Shown one piece after another: positions 13,120-25,551 of a stretch of DNA of 64,000 nt; the first letter of the stretch is position 1; every line of letters begins with the position of its first letter. This DNA comes from Tigriopus japonicus (Eukaryota > Arthropoda > Copepoda > Harpacticoida > Harpacticidae): assembly GCA_010645155.1 (NCBI GenBank), contig CM021323.1, forward strand, positions 3,112,740 to 3,176,739, given 5' to 3'. The notes beneath the pieces are model-generated. The model did not search any database and was not told the DNA's origin. It was given only the letters and a program-made list of their open reading frames with translations. Made by a program: the position numbers and the translations under genes.

Positions 13120-14432
13120 TAGAGCTGTGCATCGGATCCGAATTCGATCGGATTCGGATTCGTTCGGATTTTAGCCCAAATTTTCGGATTCGGATTCGTT
13201 CGGATTCGCCAAAGCCTGTCGGATTCGGATTCGTATTTGGATGCGACACAATCCGAAACCAATCCGAATTTTTTATTTTGCTTTTTTATTTCAATTCACA
13301 ATATTTTCATTATGAGACCTTTTTTGTTTGATGATTTAAATGCAATCTCCTGCCTTCAACTTTGAATTTTTAATGCATCCACAAGGTATTTAAATGTTTC
13401 AGGTTTTACCAAATAAACAATAGCATTTGCAGATCAAATATTTCTATATTAAGAGAATCAAAGAAAGGTTTTGTAGTAAAAAAAGCATCGAAAAGTTACA
13501 AAAAAGTCTTTAAAGCAAAATCATCCTATTTGAATAAAATTGAAAGATTTTGCCAAGTATTCACCCCTACATTACAATTAAGTGCGTAAATATCAGCCCA
13601 CTTAATACCAAACTGATTTAAAGATAATTTTTTCAAACCTCTTTGATTACGCGGTTTTTTCTCCATTTGACTGTTGGTATGATCGTGATTTTTTGAATAA
13701 ATATCCTTTTGTAAACATTCTAACATTTTAATTCATTTTGGGAAACTCTACTGTGCAAAGAGCATTCACTAATTTGCTCCAATTGCCTGAAATATTTTGC
13801 CAAAAAAACTGAGAAAATGTTTATTTTTTCCTGGAAAATGCCAAATTATTAAAAAAATCAAAGCAAAATGTGGAAATATTAATAAAATATATTAAATTTA
13901 AAAGAATATGTTCTGGGCACTTCTAGTTGAAATAGTGTTGGTATTTCCAATTTTGGCCAAAATAGCAAAATAATAAGATTTAAATCGGAATGAGCAAAAA
14001 TTTTTAGATTAATGCCGGATTGAGCTACAAATTTTCGGATTTTTTCGGATTATCGCCAAATTTTCGGATTTTTTCGGATTATCGCCAAATTTTCGGATTT
14101 TTTCGGATTTTGCGTCAAATTTTCGGATTCGTTCAGATTGGGCAGAAGATTTTCGGATTCGGATTCGTTCGGATTGGGCAAAAATTTTCGGATTGGATTC
14201 GTTCGGATTGGGCAAAAGTTTTCGGATTCGGATTCGTTCGGATTGGGCAAAAAATTTCGGATTCGGATTCGTTCGGATTGGGCAAAAAATTTCGGATTCG
14301 GATTCGTTCGGATTGGGCAAAAAATTTCGGATTCGGATTCGTTCGGATTGAATGGAAGCTGTCGGATTCGGATTATAGAAATCAAGTTCGGATTGGATTT
14401 AGGGGACCTTTCGGATCCGATGCACAGCTCTA
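13120..14432. mobile_element. hAT-like element with TTCGGATTCGG minisatellite
   Basis: Terminal inverted repeats TAGAGCTGTGCATCGGATCC at both ends; 8-bp duplication CTATGTTG/CTATGCTG (7 of 8). It is inserted in a foldback element (13004-15020) whose halves can be joined again by removing it. Subterminal TTCGGATTCGG motifs are expanded on the right side into a 35-bp tandem array. The interior is AT-rich and noncoding. Confidence 0.85.
14150..14350. repeat. 35-bp minisatellite inside the hAT-like element
   Basis: Units begin at about 14221, 14256 and 14291 and repeat TTCGGATTCGGATTCG followed by TTCGGATTGGGCAAAA; a less regular copy precedes them. The unit is built from the subterminal motif of the host element. 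Confidence 0.8.
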
Positions 14433-14680
14433 CTATGCTGACAAGAATACGTACAGTATTTCTATTTTCAGCGCACTCAAACGTTGGAGTCGAAAGTTAT
14501 GCTCACTCAAAGTTCAGTGCAAATCCTACCGAGAATGAATGAACTAGCCCTTTGGTGGTAATCGTTTTACCACCAAAAGGGCGAATTTTTTCATTCTATG
14601 CTCTCTTCAGTATATAAGTTTGAGAAGGGATAACTTTTCACTCCGCCCTTCGATTGAGCTGAAAATTGAAACACGTACAA

Positions 14681-14907
14681 ATGTTATGTTGGCAAAATAA
14701 CGAGAGTAGATGTTCCGATAAGTAAGTGTAATTCTATCGTAGGCATAAGTATGAACAAGGTGTGATATCTATTGGGAACCGAGATTTAATATGGCGGAGA
14801 AGAGTGTACTATGAAGAAGGAAGAACGAGTATGAGTATAGAGGAGTCTTAACAGAATGGCGGGAAAGAGACATGCACAATTAATCTATTACAACGTAGTC
14901 TACTGAA
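14681..14907. mobile_element. Possible solo LTR inserted in foldback F1
   Basis: About 227 bp absent from the other F1 copies, flanked by TACAA on both sides (14676-14680, 14908-14912), as expected for a 5-bp LTR-retrotransposon duplication. The sequence starts ATGTTATGTTGGC and ends CTACTGAA, so the canonical TG...CA ends are not clear. No second copy or internal region is in the window. Confidence 0.35.
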
Positions 14908-15097
14908 TACAAGCAAGGTCTCGTTTACAGAAGAACGCAATTGAATTAATCGTTCTTGAGATCATAATTTCAACCGTCTGTCTCAAACTCCAGAAATTAA
15001 GTTCTTCTTGTTTGGTTTAACCGGCCACAACCACCTTGGAGAAAAAGCATCAAGGGATAGATTTAGAGGGATAAACCGATTGAAGAATTCGAGAACA

Positions 15098-15410
15098 TCC
15101 CGTGACGTTCCTAGTGAAACATTTGTGAACTTGCTCAACCTTTTGCATTCTTGACGAACTCTTGGATGCCCAATGGGGTAAAGCATATTCTAAAAGAGAC
15201 TAAAAAGTTAGCATCGTAACACTGTCTCTGGACTTGAAAATGCGATAGATCCAACTGCATGTTTGAAATTACCTGAGTCAGTCTCAATGGGACATGTTCG
15301 TTGAACATGTCTTGGATAACAAAGGTCGAATTCATCCCTGACAATAATTGCTCAATGTCTCGTCTTCTCAGCATTATCTTTGAGTTCTGTAACATCAGCC
15401 AAAATAGAAA
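15098..15410 (-). pseudogene. LINE-A fragment, heavily decayed
   Basis: The segment around 15100-15250 matches the LINE-A copy at 8690-8850: GTTCCTAGTGAAACAT and GTCTCTGGACTTGAAA are shared on the plus strand. It corresponds to the thumb region of the reverse transcriptase on the minus strand. Multiple indels and stops are present, and it abuts the foldback copy ending at about 15020. Confidence 0.6.
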
Positions 15411-16013
15411 TCTCTAGACTAGTCATTGGTCATTGACCTAAAATTGTTAGGTGAGGTAATAAAGTTAATGAAAAGAAGGAAGCCTAGAGAGATAAAGGCC
15501 ATAAATCTTTTATCAACTATCTTGAGAATAGAGCGCCAAAAATTGCGGACCTTCTCTCCATTTTTGGTAAGGCAAAGAAAACCAAGCTGATGAGTGATGA
15601 TTTTGACTTGGCAGTAAGAAATAAGAAAATAGATCCCTATGAATACTCTCAGACTTGTTCTCATGCATATCAGTAAATGATCGTGCAACTTAAACTATTG
15701 GCTTTCTTTCTTCAAGAAGGATTGCAATCCAATTCAGGGGTTACCATGGATTCCGAAATCTTTAAGCCTCATGAGCAAAAAAACATGAAGCACCTTATCA
15801 CTTCCCTTTGCAAAGTGAAAATGGCCAATATGGACCAACCTCTGTACTATCTCTAGTCTTATGAGCCCGTAAATGATCATCTCTAAATTGTAACTTAGCT
15901 AATATTTGTCCAAGAGATGCAAAATATCAAATAAGATCCCGAACAAAAAGCCATAACGGCAAAATTTTTACCTTTCTAGAATGAACAAGGAAACGCTCAA
16001 CTTACAAAGAAGC
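15411..16013. other. Stretch without recognised gene downstream of gene B
   Basis: May include the end of the decayed LINE-A copy. No convincing coding sequence. Confidence 0.45.
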
Positions 16014-16019
16014 TTTATT
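16014..16019 (-). terminator. AATAAA polyadenylation signal of gene B
   Basis: TTTATT on the plus strand reads AATAAA on the minus strand, about 90 nt downstream of the gene B stop. This is a plausible 3' end signal; no cleavage-site evidence is available. Confidence 0.55.
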
Positions 16020-16110
16020 ATTGACAAAACATGGTTCACATGTGAATTTAATCGTTTCTAAATTACTCTAGCTGTGGTTTCAAAAACATATCTCTGGAAA
16101 TATTTTTGGT

Positions 16111-19100
16111 TCAGCAATCTTGGAGAGCAAAGTTGAGATGGAACCCAATTATTCCCCCTGGAAGCTGTCCTTGTTCATTGGCAGTTCCCGACGCCACTCC
16201 TTTGGCATCCTCATCTCCATTAGTTTTGAAGAACACTCGAAAAGGCCGTTGTTGACCTGAAACGAGATCAAAGGTCCAATCATTGACTTGTCGAAAATTA
16301 AGTGAAATAAGCATAAATACAAATCAAAGACTTGTATTCACTCAAACAATTTTTGGAATGCTTGTATACGTGTCGTTCTTACTGCAAATGGATTCTGTGT
16401 TGTCAAGTCCACCCACAGAAGTAGCAACATCGGTAAAGCTGAAAAATCTCCCACAAATTCGATTATGAACAAAAGCTGCCATCGATCCAATCACAAACAT
16501 TTCTGCGTCAGGGCTTGCGTCTCTTTGGGCTCCCGGAATCTAAAAAAATCAATAATAGGTCGGTTGTTGAGGTAGGTTTGAAGTATAGTAGAAGCATATC
16601 TAAAAGCATAAAAGCAACACAAAAGAAGCATATACGACGGAGTAGAAATAGGCATGCTCAATCAACTTTTACTACATAAACTGCGTTTTTCAATCGCAGT
16701 AGCGAAACTTGATTGTGCATGGTTGCTTCTACTTCGCCTCATATGCTTCTTTCGTGCTTCTTCTATACCTCTAGATATGCTTCTACTATACTTCAAAACT
16801 ACCTCAACAACCGACCTATTGTCTCCTTTGAGCCACTGAATTAGCCACAAGCACTTCAAACAATTCAAATTTTTTCCCAAATCAATTTGTATTTTTTATG
16901 CTGTTGAGTTTTCATATTTAATATTAGTATTCCATACAGTAGTATATTTAAGTAGAATCACTCAATTTGCTTGGACAGGTATCTAAGATTTTTTGAAATT
17001 ATTCGTATGCAAAGACCCAATTTCAGTGGTCAGCAACCATTTTTGGGTCAAGGCCCACGAAATTTGATTCGTGTTGTCTGGGGCCCACCAAACAGGCAGT
17101 GGTAGGTTCAGGGGCCCACAAATTAGCGGACAAAGAGCTTCGGGCCCACAACTACACTACCATGGATGTTTCTCGGGCCACTATTTTGGACTTTCTCCAT
17201 AGCTCCTGGGCCCACCAACGACCACCCTTGGGTCCACATTTGGGCTGCGGCCCACCGGTTGCCGACCCTTGACCTAGTAGATACAGATACGCGGACCTTG
17301 AGGCTTTGGCCAATAATAGGTTAGATTGTGGACTCTTGTCTGGACTTCTTTACGGCTTTGATGAAACAACTCTCATTTTCAAAGAGCCCTTTGGATGTTA
17401 GATGTCTAATGTGGAAAATGTGGAAACATTCTTTACAGTTGAACACAGTCCCTTGAAAATGTGACTTGTAACAAATCATGGAGGACGGTATTACGTACGT
17501 CCTCCTTGAACTGAATAACAAAAGCAAGTGACTGAATATTGTTTTATGGCCTTTTTACCTGCAGAAAATCTGTGAAACAACCAGTATCTTGGGTTCCCGT
17601 GCCTGGTGAAGTCATGGAGCTTTTCGAAAGGCCAAATGATCCTTGGTCAATGGCCATGGCCGTTCCTTCGATGACTGTTGAGTAACAAATCGCGCACTTT
17701 CCTTCCTCTTGTCGAAAGCAAATCGAATAACACTGATTGGACAAGTGAGTCACTGAAACGGATAAAAATGCATTGAAATTTTGCCCTTGCAAAAAAAGCT
17801 CAAAACTTTTCGGAAACCAGGTAAGTGCAAGCATGTAGTTGATTTAATCAAATTGCTAAAAATTGCCATGCTCAAGTTTAATCTTAGTACATAAGTTGCG
17901 TTTGAAAGGCAGCTTATGTACTATGACCATACTCAAATAGGCTAGAGTATGACATTCTCAAGACGATTTAATTGGTCTAACAAGCATTCGACCTAATCTC
18001 ACCTGATGATGTAACAATACTGGAGGACGTAGGAAAATTGAAACTAAAATTGAAGTAAATTCAATGTACAGTACATCCATACCCCTTGCATCTAACGAGG
18101 AACACAAAATTGTAAAATTGATAACTTACCTAGCAAAGGTTCCGGTGTTGCCAGTAAAGTATTGAAGACAACCGTCCGGTCCTAAGAGCAAAAAAATGAA
18201 ATAGAGTCTCTGATTCTCAGACTTGAACCTCAGGGCAATTATAGATTTTTACCTCCATTTTCATCTCCACAAGCGTACTGAGTCACTATAACCAGATATA
18301 TGAATGAATGTAAACCAAATCAATAATTACGAGGATGTCTGAACAACAAATGATTGAGACCTTTGATATCAAATTGGCGAATTGTTCCGGATCCACCGAA
18401 GTCAAATGCAGCTTTGTGGCACTTGTCTGAGGCATCCAAAATCACTAAAATCCCGACAAAGCATTTAAAACCTTTTTTTTTACAATTGCCAAAAAAAAAT
18501 GTTTTAATCTACTGTGTTGGCCCGTATTAAAACCGCAAATCACGGGCGAGCCCGCATTTTTGGGCGCTGTAACGCTGAATGTATCTGTAGTGCAATCTCC
18601 AATAGAGGCTCCTAAGAACAATGGAGAATGAGTAAAACCTTAGTTCATTTCTGCTTTCTTAGCTTTCCCATTTTAAAACTAACCAATATTAGAGAGGACT
18701 CCACTACTTGATGCAGTTCCCACTGATGGTCCAGCTATCGAGAAACTCTGAAAAAGTTGACTTGAATACATTTCATGCTGATTTGAACTAGTTACTAAAG
18801 TGTACTTACCACAAAATCTAGTCTGATACGACAAATGTTAGAGGAGCATTTGCAAATGGTAAAAGTACAAGGATTTATGCCAGGGTTCGAAGTCGGGGAT
18901 TGAACGAGATACGTGCCATTTTCCGATGAAGTACCTCCACAAGTCAGACTAACTAGAAGTGTATCAGAACTAAATGCACTCGCTCGTTCAAAACAGCTTG
19001 AAAAGAATAAGATTTGAATCTTACAAACACAACACACTCCAAAGCCTTGGGCACAAGTTCCACTCGAAGACCCACCTGAAAATCGTTTTAGTGAAATATT

Positions 19101-20379
19101 TTGTTAAAATGCATTCAGAATTAAGAGAACTGAATCTTACCTTTTGAGGCACATTCGTCGGCTTGGTTAGGAAAAGAGCAAATTTTTAACTGAGAGCTAA
19201 AATTTTGGCACATCAAGGGAAGAAATTATTTTCTTACAAATATTATCCTTGTGAAATTATGAGAGAATTTACCTGAGTGATCATCAACAAAGTTGATAAA
19301 AATCATTAAAACTTAACAAAACATGAAAAAAAATTGTTTCAAAGAATCGATGCCCTGGAGTTCCTTTGTTGCCTGAATAGATTAAAAGTACAAGTGTTAG
19401 CAGAACATTTGGTGTTTTCACCATCTGAATAATTATTAACTTCATAAATTATGACACCCATAATAATTCATAGTATTTTTATCAATATAAATCTTGAAAA
19501 CTTTTATAAAATCAATTGTATTATGATTTCAATAAAGGATTGAAATCATAAAAACAAGCTTCACTTGAAGACGATCAATTCAAACTTTCAAGTTAACATA
19601 CGTAGGCTTACTTGCTTTGAATGCATTTTAATTTACAACCATAAACGTAATGTACTAAGAGTACTTCTTGGTATGGTAAGTGACTCTAATGTTTAACAAC
19701 TCTTATCATGTTCCGGAAATTGTTCAAAAAATGTCATCTTAACATGTGAAAGGTGAGTTGCGTAGAGCATAGTGGAAGTATAGACATAGAAATGCACAGG
19801 ATAATACGTATTACAGGATAATACATATACAGGATATTACAGGATAATACACAGTAACCATGAGACTATACTCGCGCATGCTTATTTCTATTTTGTCCTG
19901 ATGTGCTTCAACTATGCTTCAATTATACTTAGAAATGCCCTCAACTCCTGATTTTATATTTCGATTTGTCGGTCCTCGACTCGTTTCATTACTCAAATTG
20001 ATAGCTCTCTGTATTTTTGCGGTTTCCTTACATGTGTAGCAGGTTCCATTTCTCAATGCGAATCCTATGCACCCCTCATTCTGAAAAAAGGACCAAAACC
20101 AATAAGTAAATAATGGTCGTTTCTGTTGCTTTTTCTACAGTTATTCTCACGTTAAATCTGATGATCTGAAACATTGAAAAGGCTGAAAATAAATGTCACG
20201 GGAAAGGTTATAAAGGGTTTGTATCGGATTAGCTTATTAGTCTTAGGGCTCAAATTCTTACCTTTGGCATTTCTTGTGGTATTAACCGATGTTGAAGAGA
20301 CTTCTCCAACGTAATAAATGCCAAAGGCCAAAAAAATCAAGATGGACAACTCTGCCAAATTCATCCTCAAGAAATCCAT
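16111..20379 (-). CDS. CUB-family gene B, complete secreted protein (15 exons, 427 aa)
   Basis: Exons (high to low): 20379-20262, 20182-20151, 20080-20032, 19161-19141, 19075-19025, 18952-18810, 18747-18684, 18611-18513, 18444-18361, 18285-18253, 18181-18130, 18043-18003, 17752-17559, 16539-16383, 16256-16111. The sum is 1284 nt including TGA, with no internal stop. The N-terminus is a hydrophobic signal peptide; Met at 20379 is used, but Met at 20364 (MNLAELSILIF) is an equally good start. Next come FSMFQIIRF (about residues 40-49), a Cys-rich module (CYTSDECASKGG ... GFGVCCVF, to about 91), then two CUB-like halves: residues 91-220 with ICRIRLDF and CGFNTGQH, and 232-427 starting GCLQYFTG and ending FALQDC. 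Exon 4 is only 21 nt. The gene is divergent from gene C. Its last long intron carries a foldback and a hAT-like element. Family membership is confident; its biological role is not known to me. Confidence 0.9.
16558..16816. mobile_element. Near-perfect foldback MITE in gene B intron 13
   Basis: GGTCGGTTGTTGAGGTAGGT and its complement form inverted repeats of about 47 bp with one mismatch, extending through GAAGTATAGTAGAAGCATAT. Flanks are TA on each side, compatible with a Tc1/mariner-type target. The 259-bp element ends 17 bp from the exon 14 acceptor side. A weak relative lies at 19755-19965. Confidence 0.75.
17024..17271. mobile_element. hAT-like MITE, CAGGGGTCGGCAACC family, copy 3 (gene B intron 13)
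   Basis: Starts CAGTGGTCAGCAACC and ends GGTTGCCGACCCTTG, with many GGGCCCAC motifs as in the other copies. No convincing 8-bp duplication is visible, so the flanks have probably diverged. Confidence 0.75.
19755..19965. repeat. Diverged relative of the TAGTGGAAGTATAG foldback (gene B intron 3)
   Basis: CATAGTGGAAGTATAGACAT at 19767 and CAACTATGCTTCAATTATAC near 19908 are imperfect inverted repeats resembling the 16558 element; an ATAATAC(A/G)TATTACAGG repeat lies between them. Confidence 0.45.
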
Positions 20380-21387
20380 CTCACTCTGAAAGAAGTCGAG
20401 CTAAACTGCCTAGCAAATTGTGATCCCAGTTTTGGCCCGAGAACTTTCACGAGCGCGAGGACCCACCAACAACTATTTCATCGTTCATGGAACCAAACCA
20501 ATGGGATGAGTTTACACTGAACTCGGAAACTCGCGCTTGCGATAGCTTTTCATGTAGCGGGCATAAAGAGAAAATGCGCTCTATGACTATTTCTCTCCGT
20601 ATTTTGTTCCGAAAAAGGAATCATGAAAGAGGATAAATAGAAAAGTTTGTGACCAAAGGATAAAGCTTGAATCTAGTGCCAAAGAATTTTCGTTGTTCGA
20701 ACTGATTTGCCAAAACAATTTATGTTACCATTTTCCGTATTTCACATCTATAAAAATTATTATTTTTAATTTATCTATTATCTATAATTATTATCTATAA
20801 AGTATTAAAGTTGAATTAGCAATTTCTACCAGAAACGTTCCAAATATGGAAGATCATGTTAATAATTGCTTCCCATCTGTGAGAACACGTCAACCAACAT
20901 GTTCCTTGAAGAAATGACATGTGAACTGAAGGCCTACAGAGATTTTTCAGGCACTCAAATGAAATATAAATCCTAGGGGGAGGTCTCACACTTCTGATCA
21001 TATTTCACTTGATCACCGGAAATGTCAAAGACAACTCAATCAAAATTGTTTGCCCGAATGTCTAGAAAACCTATCGAGCTTGGGAATGAAGATTTTCATT
21101 AATTTGGTGTGCAAAACATTAACAAGACATGGATGGATATTTACCTTAACCTTTTTATCGAATAAAAATACGCTACCACACAACTACTCGAACCAAATGC
21201 AAATGGTTTACGAAAGCTTCCAAGACCGTCAAAAATCGGGAAAAACATCATCCTTGATATTCGACGACCCTCATAAAAATACTGTCGTGTTACGATTTGA
21301 TAGTGCTGCCACCTCTAATTCGGAGTTTTATTCTTTTCCTTTTCGAAAGTTGTGATAAACTCTTTGACCCATTTACCAAAACAAGGA
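20380..21387. other. Upstream region of gene B
   Basis: The gene B promoter must lie here. No TATA box was recognised; the first 250 bp are less AT-rich than the rest. Confidence 0.4.
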
Positions 21388-21395
21388 CTTATATA

Positions 21396-22546
21396 CAGGG
21401 TGGGCATTTGATTTTTGGACATTTTGTCCACCCCTGTCCAAAAGGTGTCCAAAAGTGTCCAAAAATAAGGCTGTCCAAAAATAGGAGTGTCCAAAAGTGT
21501 CCAAAAATAGAAATTCGAAAAATAATGGTTAAAAACATTTTTAGAATAACATTCTACAAACTTTCTCTCCAAAATAAACGTCACTTGACGAAATCTAAGC
21601 AAGAATAAGTCAATTCAGCATAAGAGACTTACACTTAATACATTAAATGAGCCAATAACTTGAAGGCCAAACTGGACATTTGAACTTTCCACTCTTTTCA
21701 TTTGACCACCGAGCATCGTCCAAAATGTGGGAAAGAATGATCGACTGAAGGAATGAACGAACAAACGAATGTGAGACTGGGACTACTAATAACACGCTCA
21801 CACCACACTTCATGTTTAACATAGTATGCGAGTACATTTTAAAGCTAATTGTGTCTTGATTTGTGACAATTACAATTTGTTACAATTACAATTAGTATTT
21901 TGATTTATATTCCAAAGTTTATCATTGTTGGAAGTGTTTCCCATCCAAGAGGCAAGAAGTCTTTTGACCTGACTGTCCAAAAAATGTTAACTATAATAAA
22001 GCACACTCAAACGCATATCAGATTGCAATGTGGGTATTATAATGCTTTTGCCAAAGAATTAAAGCAGTGTTGTTTTACTATTAAAAAAGACAAGACTCTT
22101 GTTTACAGATGAGGAAATAAAATGTAAATTTTAAAACATTTTGAACAGTTACACACATTTTACCATATTGTATAAACAAAACATTTATTTTTTTAACAAT
22201 TTATTAACAAGTTATCATGGCAAAGTTTATTTCTCCAAGTAATGTTCCCATTAATAGAACTATTTTTGTTTAAGTACACAACCATGCATTCTTTAGAATT
22301 CAATTACTTATGTAGTGTAACTGGTTTTTCGTCTGATTTGTACAACTTTCTTTTACGTTTGTTGGACTTTTGGACACTTATGGACACCTTTTTGGGGATT
22401 TTTGAACATCTTTTGGGGATTTTTGGACACCCTTTGGGGATTTTTGGACACCTTCTGGGTATTTTTGGACACTTTTGGACACTTTTGGACACTTTTGAAC
22501 ACTAGGGTGTCCAAAATGCTCTCGATGTCGAAAAATGCCCACCCTG
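21396..22546. mobile_element. hAT-like element with TGTCCAAAA arrays
   Basis: TIRs CAGGGTGGGCATTT and AAATGCCCACCCTG; duplication CTTATATA/CTTACATA (7 of 8) at 21388-21395 and 22547-22554. The left subterminal region repeats GTGTCCAAAA and the right repeats TTTTTGGACACC in the complementary sense. The internal 700 bp shows no transposase. Confidence 0.82.
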
Positions 22547-23122
22547 CTTACATACGACCCCCAATTGTTATGAAGTATAGGTATTTTCCCCAAACAAAAC
22601 CCATTAATGTGGAAAACTATATTTTATGTTTTCATCAAATTTTTTCGCACAGATTATAGTAGGCGACGTAAGTGTGGGAACCCAGTATTTTTTTTAATTT
22701 TGAAAAATGATGAAAGCATGCCTACCTTTGTTTATTTCACATGGGCTCCGTCACAATTTAGTACAACCACAACTATTTAGTAAAACCTGCTGCATATTGG
22801 TCGCCTTTGTTGACAGTTACCTGCCCCAGCCTGTCCTTGACCTGGACCCAGCTGAAACATGTGACGTCAGGCTTAAATAAATGCCTTCACCAAAACTGAC
22901 TTCCAAACAGGGATGTCTGGACGGGAGTGCTTGCATGTCCTGGCCGCAAATATGAACCACACAGAGAAGTCCATTGGATCAAGGTTAGGGCCATTTGGGA
23001 GGCCATATTGTCTTGTCATAGAATACTGGGAAAACTTTGGGACAGGCTGAATTAGGTTATTACCGATAATTTTGCCATTGTGAAGCTGAATGGAAGATAT
23101 ATCCTACTTGCCCCAAGATTAT

Positions 23123-24085
23123 AGGTCATATGTTTTGGTTGTATTGGTCTTGGAATGCTTGCTAGTTTACTTGAAGGTATGCTACAAAGTCTACTTGAGA
23201 GTAAACTTTTCATTAACTTTACAAACACAGATCCTTTGAAGATTTCTGCAACCCAACCAAATCGCATTCAGTGATTTCATCTACTAATTCAATTTGAACT
23301 TGTGGCACTCTGATAGTTTCTTGGGTGCAATTTTGACAAATCGTGCCAAACACAATATGAATCGTCCACTTCAAGTAAGTGGTGTGAGCATATGTTTTGA
23401 TGGCAACTCTAGAAAGTCTACTTGTTAGTACACTTCGTAGTTCAATTGGCTGGTTTTGTTGAGACAGCTGCCATTTTGGAAAGTAAGTCTCTCATTCCAA
23501 CCTAGAAGTGCCTCTACATCTATGATCGTAAATTCATCCTCTCGAAACACTAATTGCCCGCTGATTCAGCTCTTCCACATTTCTCCTTCTTTATTTCATA
23601 TTACTCCATTCAACTCAAAACATTGATTGATCTCACAGCAGCATGCAAATTTTGGCAGATAATTTAAGGAAACACTGGAAGGAAGTTCGCTTGCAGTTCG
23701 ATTGATCAGCGTTGAAGTATTCAAATGGGAGTGCTTCCACAACGTTGGAATGCTCCTCTCTAGGCGTGCTTCTCGGAGAACCTCTCATCAATTAAACCTG
23801 ATGCTAAGCCCAAATAGCGACCCAGCTTGCTAGAAGTTTACTTGAAGTCAATGGAACTAGCACATGTTTGTGCATGCTAAACATATGACTAGCGTTGGAT
23901 TGTTGTTGACGTATTTACTTGTTGCACCTTGGCACCAGTGGTACACTTCTCTTTTTCATGAGTTGCTTGGTGTACTTCTGATTCAAGAAAGCTTATGCTA
24001 TCAACAAAACGGCTGAAACTGCCTTGAAGTTGCCTTGAAGTCAACTTTGCTAGCACACCTTGGAATACACAAAACAAATGACCTT
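23123..24085. repeat. Loose inverted-repeat region
   Basis: ATAGGTCATATGTTTTG at 23123 and CAAAACAAATGACCTTAT near 24068 are imperfect inverted repeats. Motifs such as CTAGCACA, TTTACTTGAAG and CATATGTTTTG recur several times between them. It is probably an old, decayed DNA element; the limits are uncertain. Confidence 0.3.
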
Positions 24086-24193
24086 ATATGTGAAGAAAAT
24101 TAAAAACCTTTATTCCACCAAAATTATACTTAACATTCTAAACATATGGGGCGTTGTTTTTACTCTACAACACCTCAGAACTAGTCTCATAAC

Positions 24194-24637
24194 GAGGGGT
24201 GCAGATTTCTGGCAAATAAAACATGCCTTTTAGGCCCAAAAAATGGCAAATAAAAACGTCCAAAATGGCAAATAAAATGGCAAATAGACACGAAAAATTA
24301 CCGAAATATAGCAAAACTAGCCACTAAATTCGGAAAATGAGCATTATGTTTTACCAACAATTAAATGGAATGCAAGTTTATAAGGATATAATAGAAAATA
24401 TTTTGATTCCGTTGAATAATAAATAAATCCTGAAAAAAACTATTTTGGCCAAAAATTTCTTTTGCCTATTTTTTTGCCAAAAAACGACAAATTTTGCATT
24501 CAATTGCCCAAAAACCGACCAATTTTGTATTAGTATTAATTTGCCTAAAAATGGCAAATAAACTTTAAAAGCTAGCCAATAGCAAATAAACCTGTTTTTG
24601 GGTATAAAATCTGATTTGCCTGAAATCTGCACCCCTA
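24194..24637. mobile_element. hAT-like element with GGCAAATAAA arrays, copy 1
   Basis: Ends GAGGGGTGCAGATTTC and GAAATCTGCACCCCTA; perfect 8-bp duplication CTCATAAC (24186-24193, 24638-24645). Motifs ATGGCAAATAAA and GCCAAAAA repeat throughout. Same family, in opposite orientation, as 44745-45243. Confidence 0.85.
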
Positions 24638-25139
24638 CTCATAACCAGAGCCATAAAATTTTGGTATAATTGCAGCAGAAACTGACTTTTTCTTATACTC
24701 TCATCATCTGGAAGTCCTACTTCATAGCTTGGAATAACTGAAATACTAAAGAAACACTGTTACAATTGTAATATATCGTCTATGCGTCTTTTATTATTTT
24801 GATTTTCCATCCTCTCTCCAGATCATTCTGAAAGAAAAAAGCAATTTCTCCAGATTTTTTTTGAAATTTTAAAACTTTGGACCAAAATCTCATTTTTTGT
24901 AATTTCTTAGTAAAATCTAATTTGCATGTATCTGGTTGCCCAGAAGATAAACTAGATATTTTTGGTACAATTATCACATGTGATGTTTGCTTGTTTTCTA
25001 ACTTTGATTTTGCAGATGAAGTAACCTTTTGATAGAAAATTTTCAGCACAACAAACAATTTTCCACATTTTTGTAATTTTTTGGGTAACTGCAGTGTAAA
25101 AATGTAATTTACAACTACCTGGTGGCTGTGCTCATAACT

Positions 25140-25278
25140 TATAAACGTAAAATATGTACACGGCGTTTAATTGAGGTGGAGAAGTCATTTCCAAGTTCCA
25201 AAGACAATTGAGGCCAGTTTTGAGGTGAAAAGACAATGCTGCACATGTTATTGAGTTATGTTATTTGATCATGGGCCA
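25140..25278 (+). repeat. Diverged 130-bp repeat abutting the assembly gap
   Basis: GAGAAGTCATTTCCAAGTTC, GAGGTGAAAAGACAATGC and GCACATGTTATTGAGTT align with 27128-27225 (GAGAAGTCATTTACAAGTTC etc.). Thus the interior of the hAT-like element at 26737 has a relative directly left of the gap. Confidence 0.6.
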
Positions 25279-25551
25279 NNNNNNNNNNNNNNNNNNNNNN
25301 NNNNNNNNNNNNNNNNNNNNNNNNNNNNNNNNNNNNNNNNNNNNNNNNNNNNNNNNNNNNNNNNNNNNNNNNNNNNNNNNNNNNNNNNNNNNNNNNNNNN
25401 NNNNNNNNNNNNNNNNNNNNNNNNNNNNNNNNNNNNNNNNNNNNNNNNNNNNNNNNNNNNNNNNNNNNNNNNNNNNNNNNNNNNNNNNNNNNNNNNNNNN
25501 NNNNNNNNNNNNNNNNNNNNNNNNNNNNNNNNNNNNNNNNNNNNNNNNNNN
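25279..25551. other. Assembly gap (273 Ns)
   Basis: A run of N. Its left flank is a copy of a repeat found 1.9 kb to the right, so the gap is probably repeat-induced. Confidence 1.

Larger units (their letters stand above)
13004..15020. mobile_element. Foldback element (family F1) split by two insertions
   Basis: The left arm begins TTTGGTACAGGAACCAC and continues to 13119; the middle (14441-14680) contains AACTAGCCCTTTGG and AAAGTTATGCTCACTC; the right arm ends with CCAGAAATTAAGTTCTTC near 15020. The same order is seen in the copies at 971-1440 and 34518-34995. It is interrupted by 13120-14432 (hAT-like) and 14681-14907 (possible LTR). Confidence 0.65.

Noticed and set aside
14009..14538. 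Long frames over the TTCGGATTCGG array
   Set aside because: Frames are open only because of the 35-bp tandem repeat; the products are low-complexity and present in several frames.
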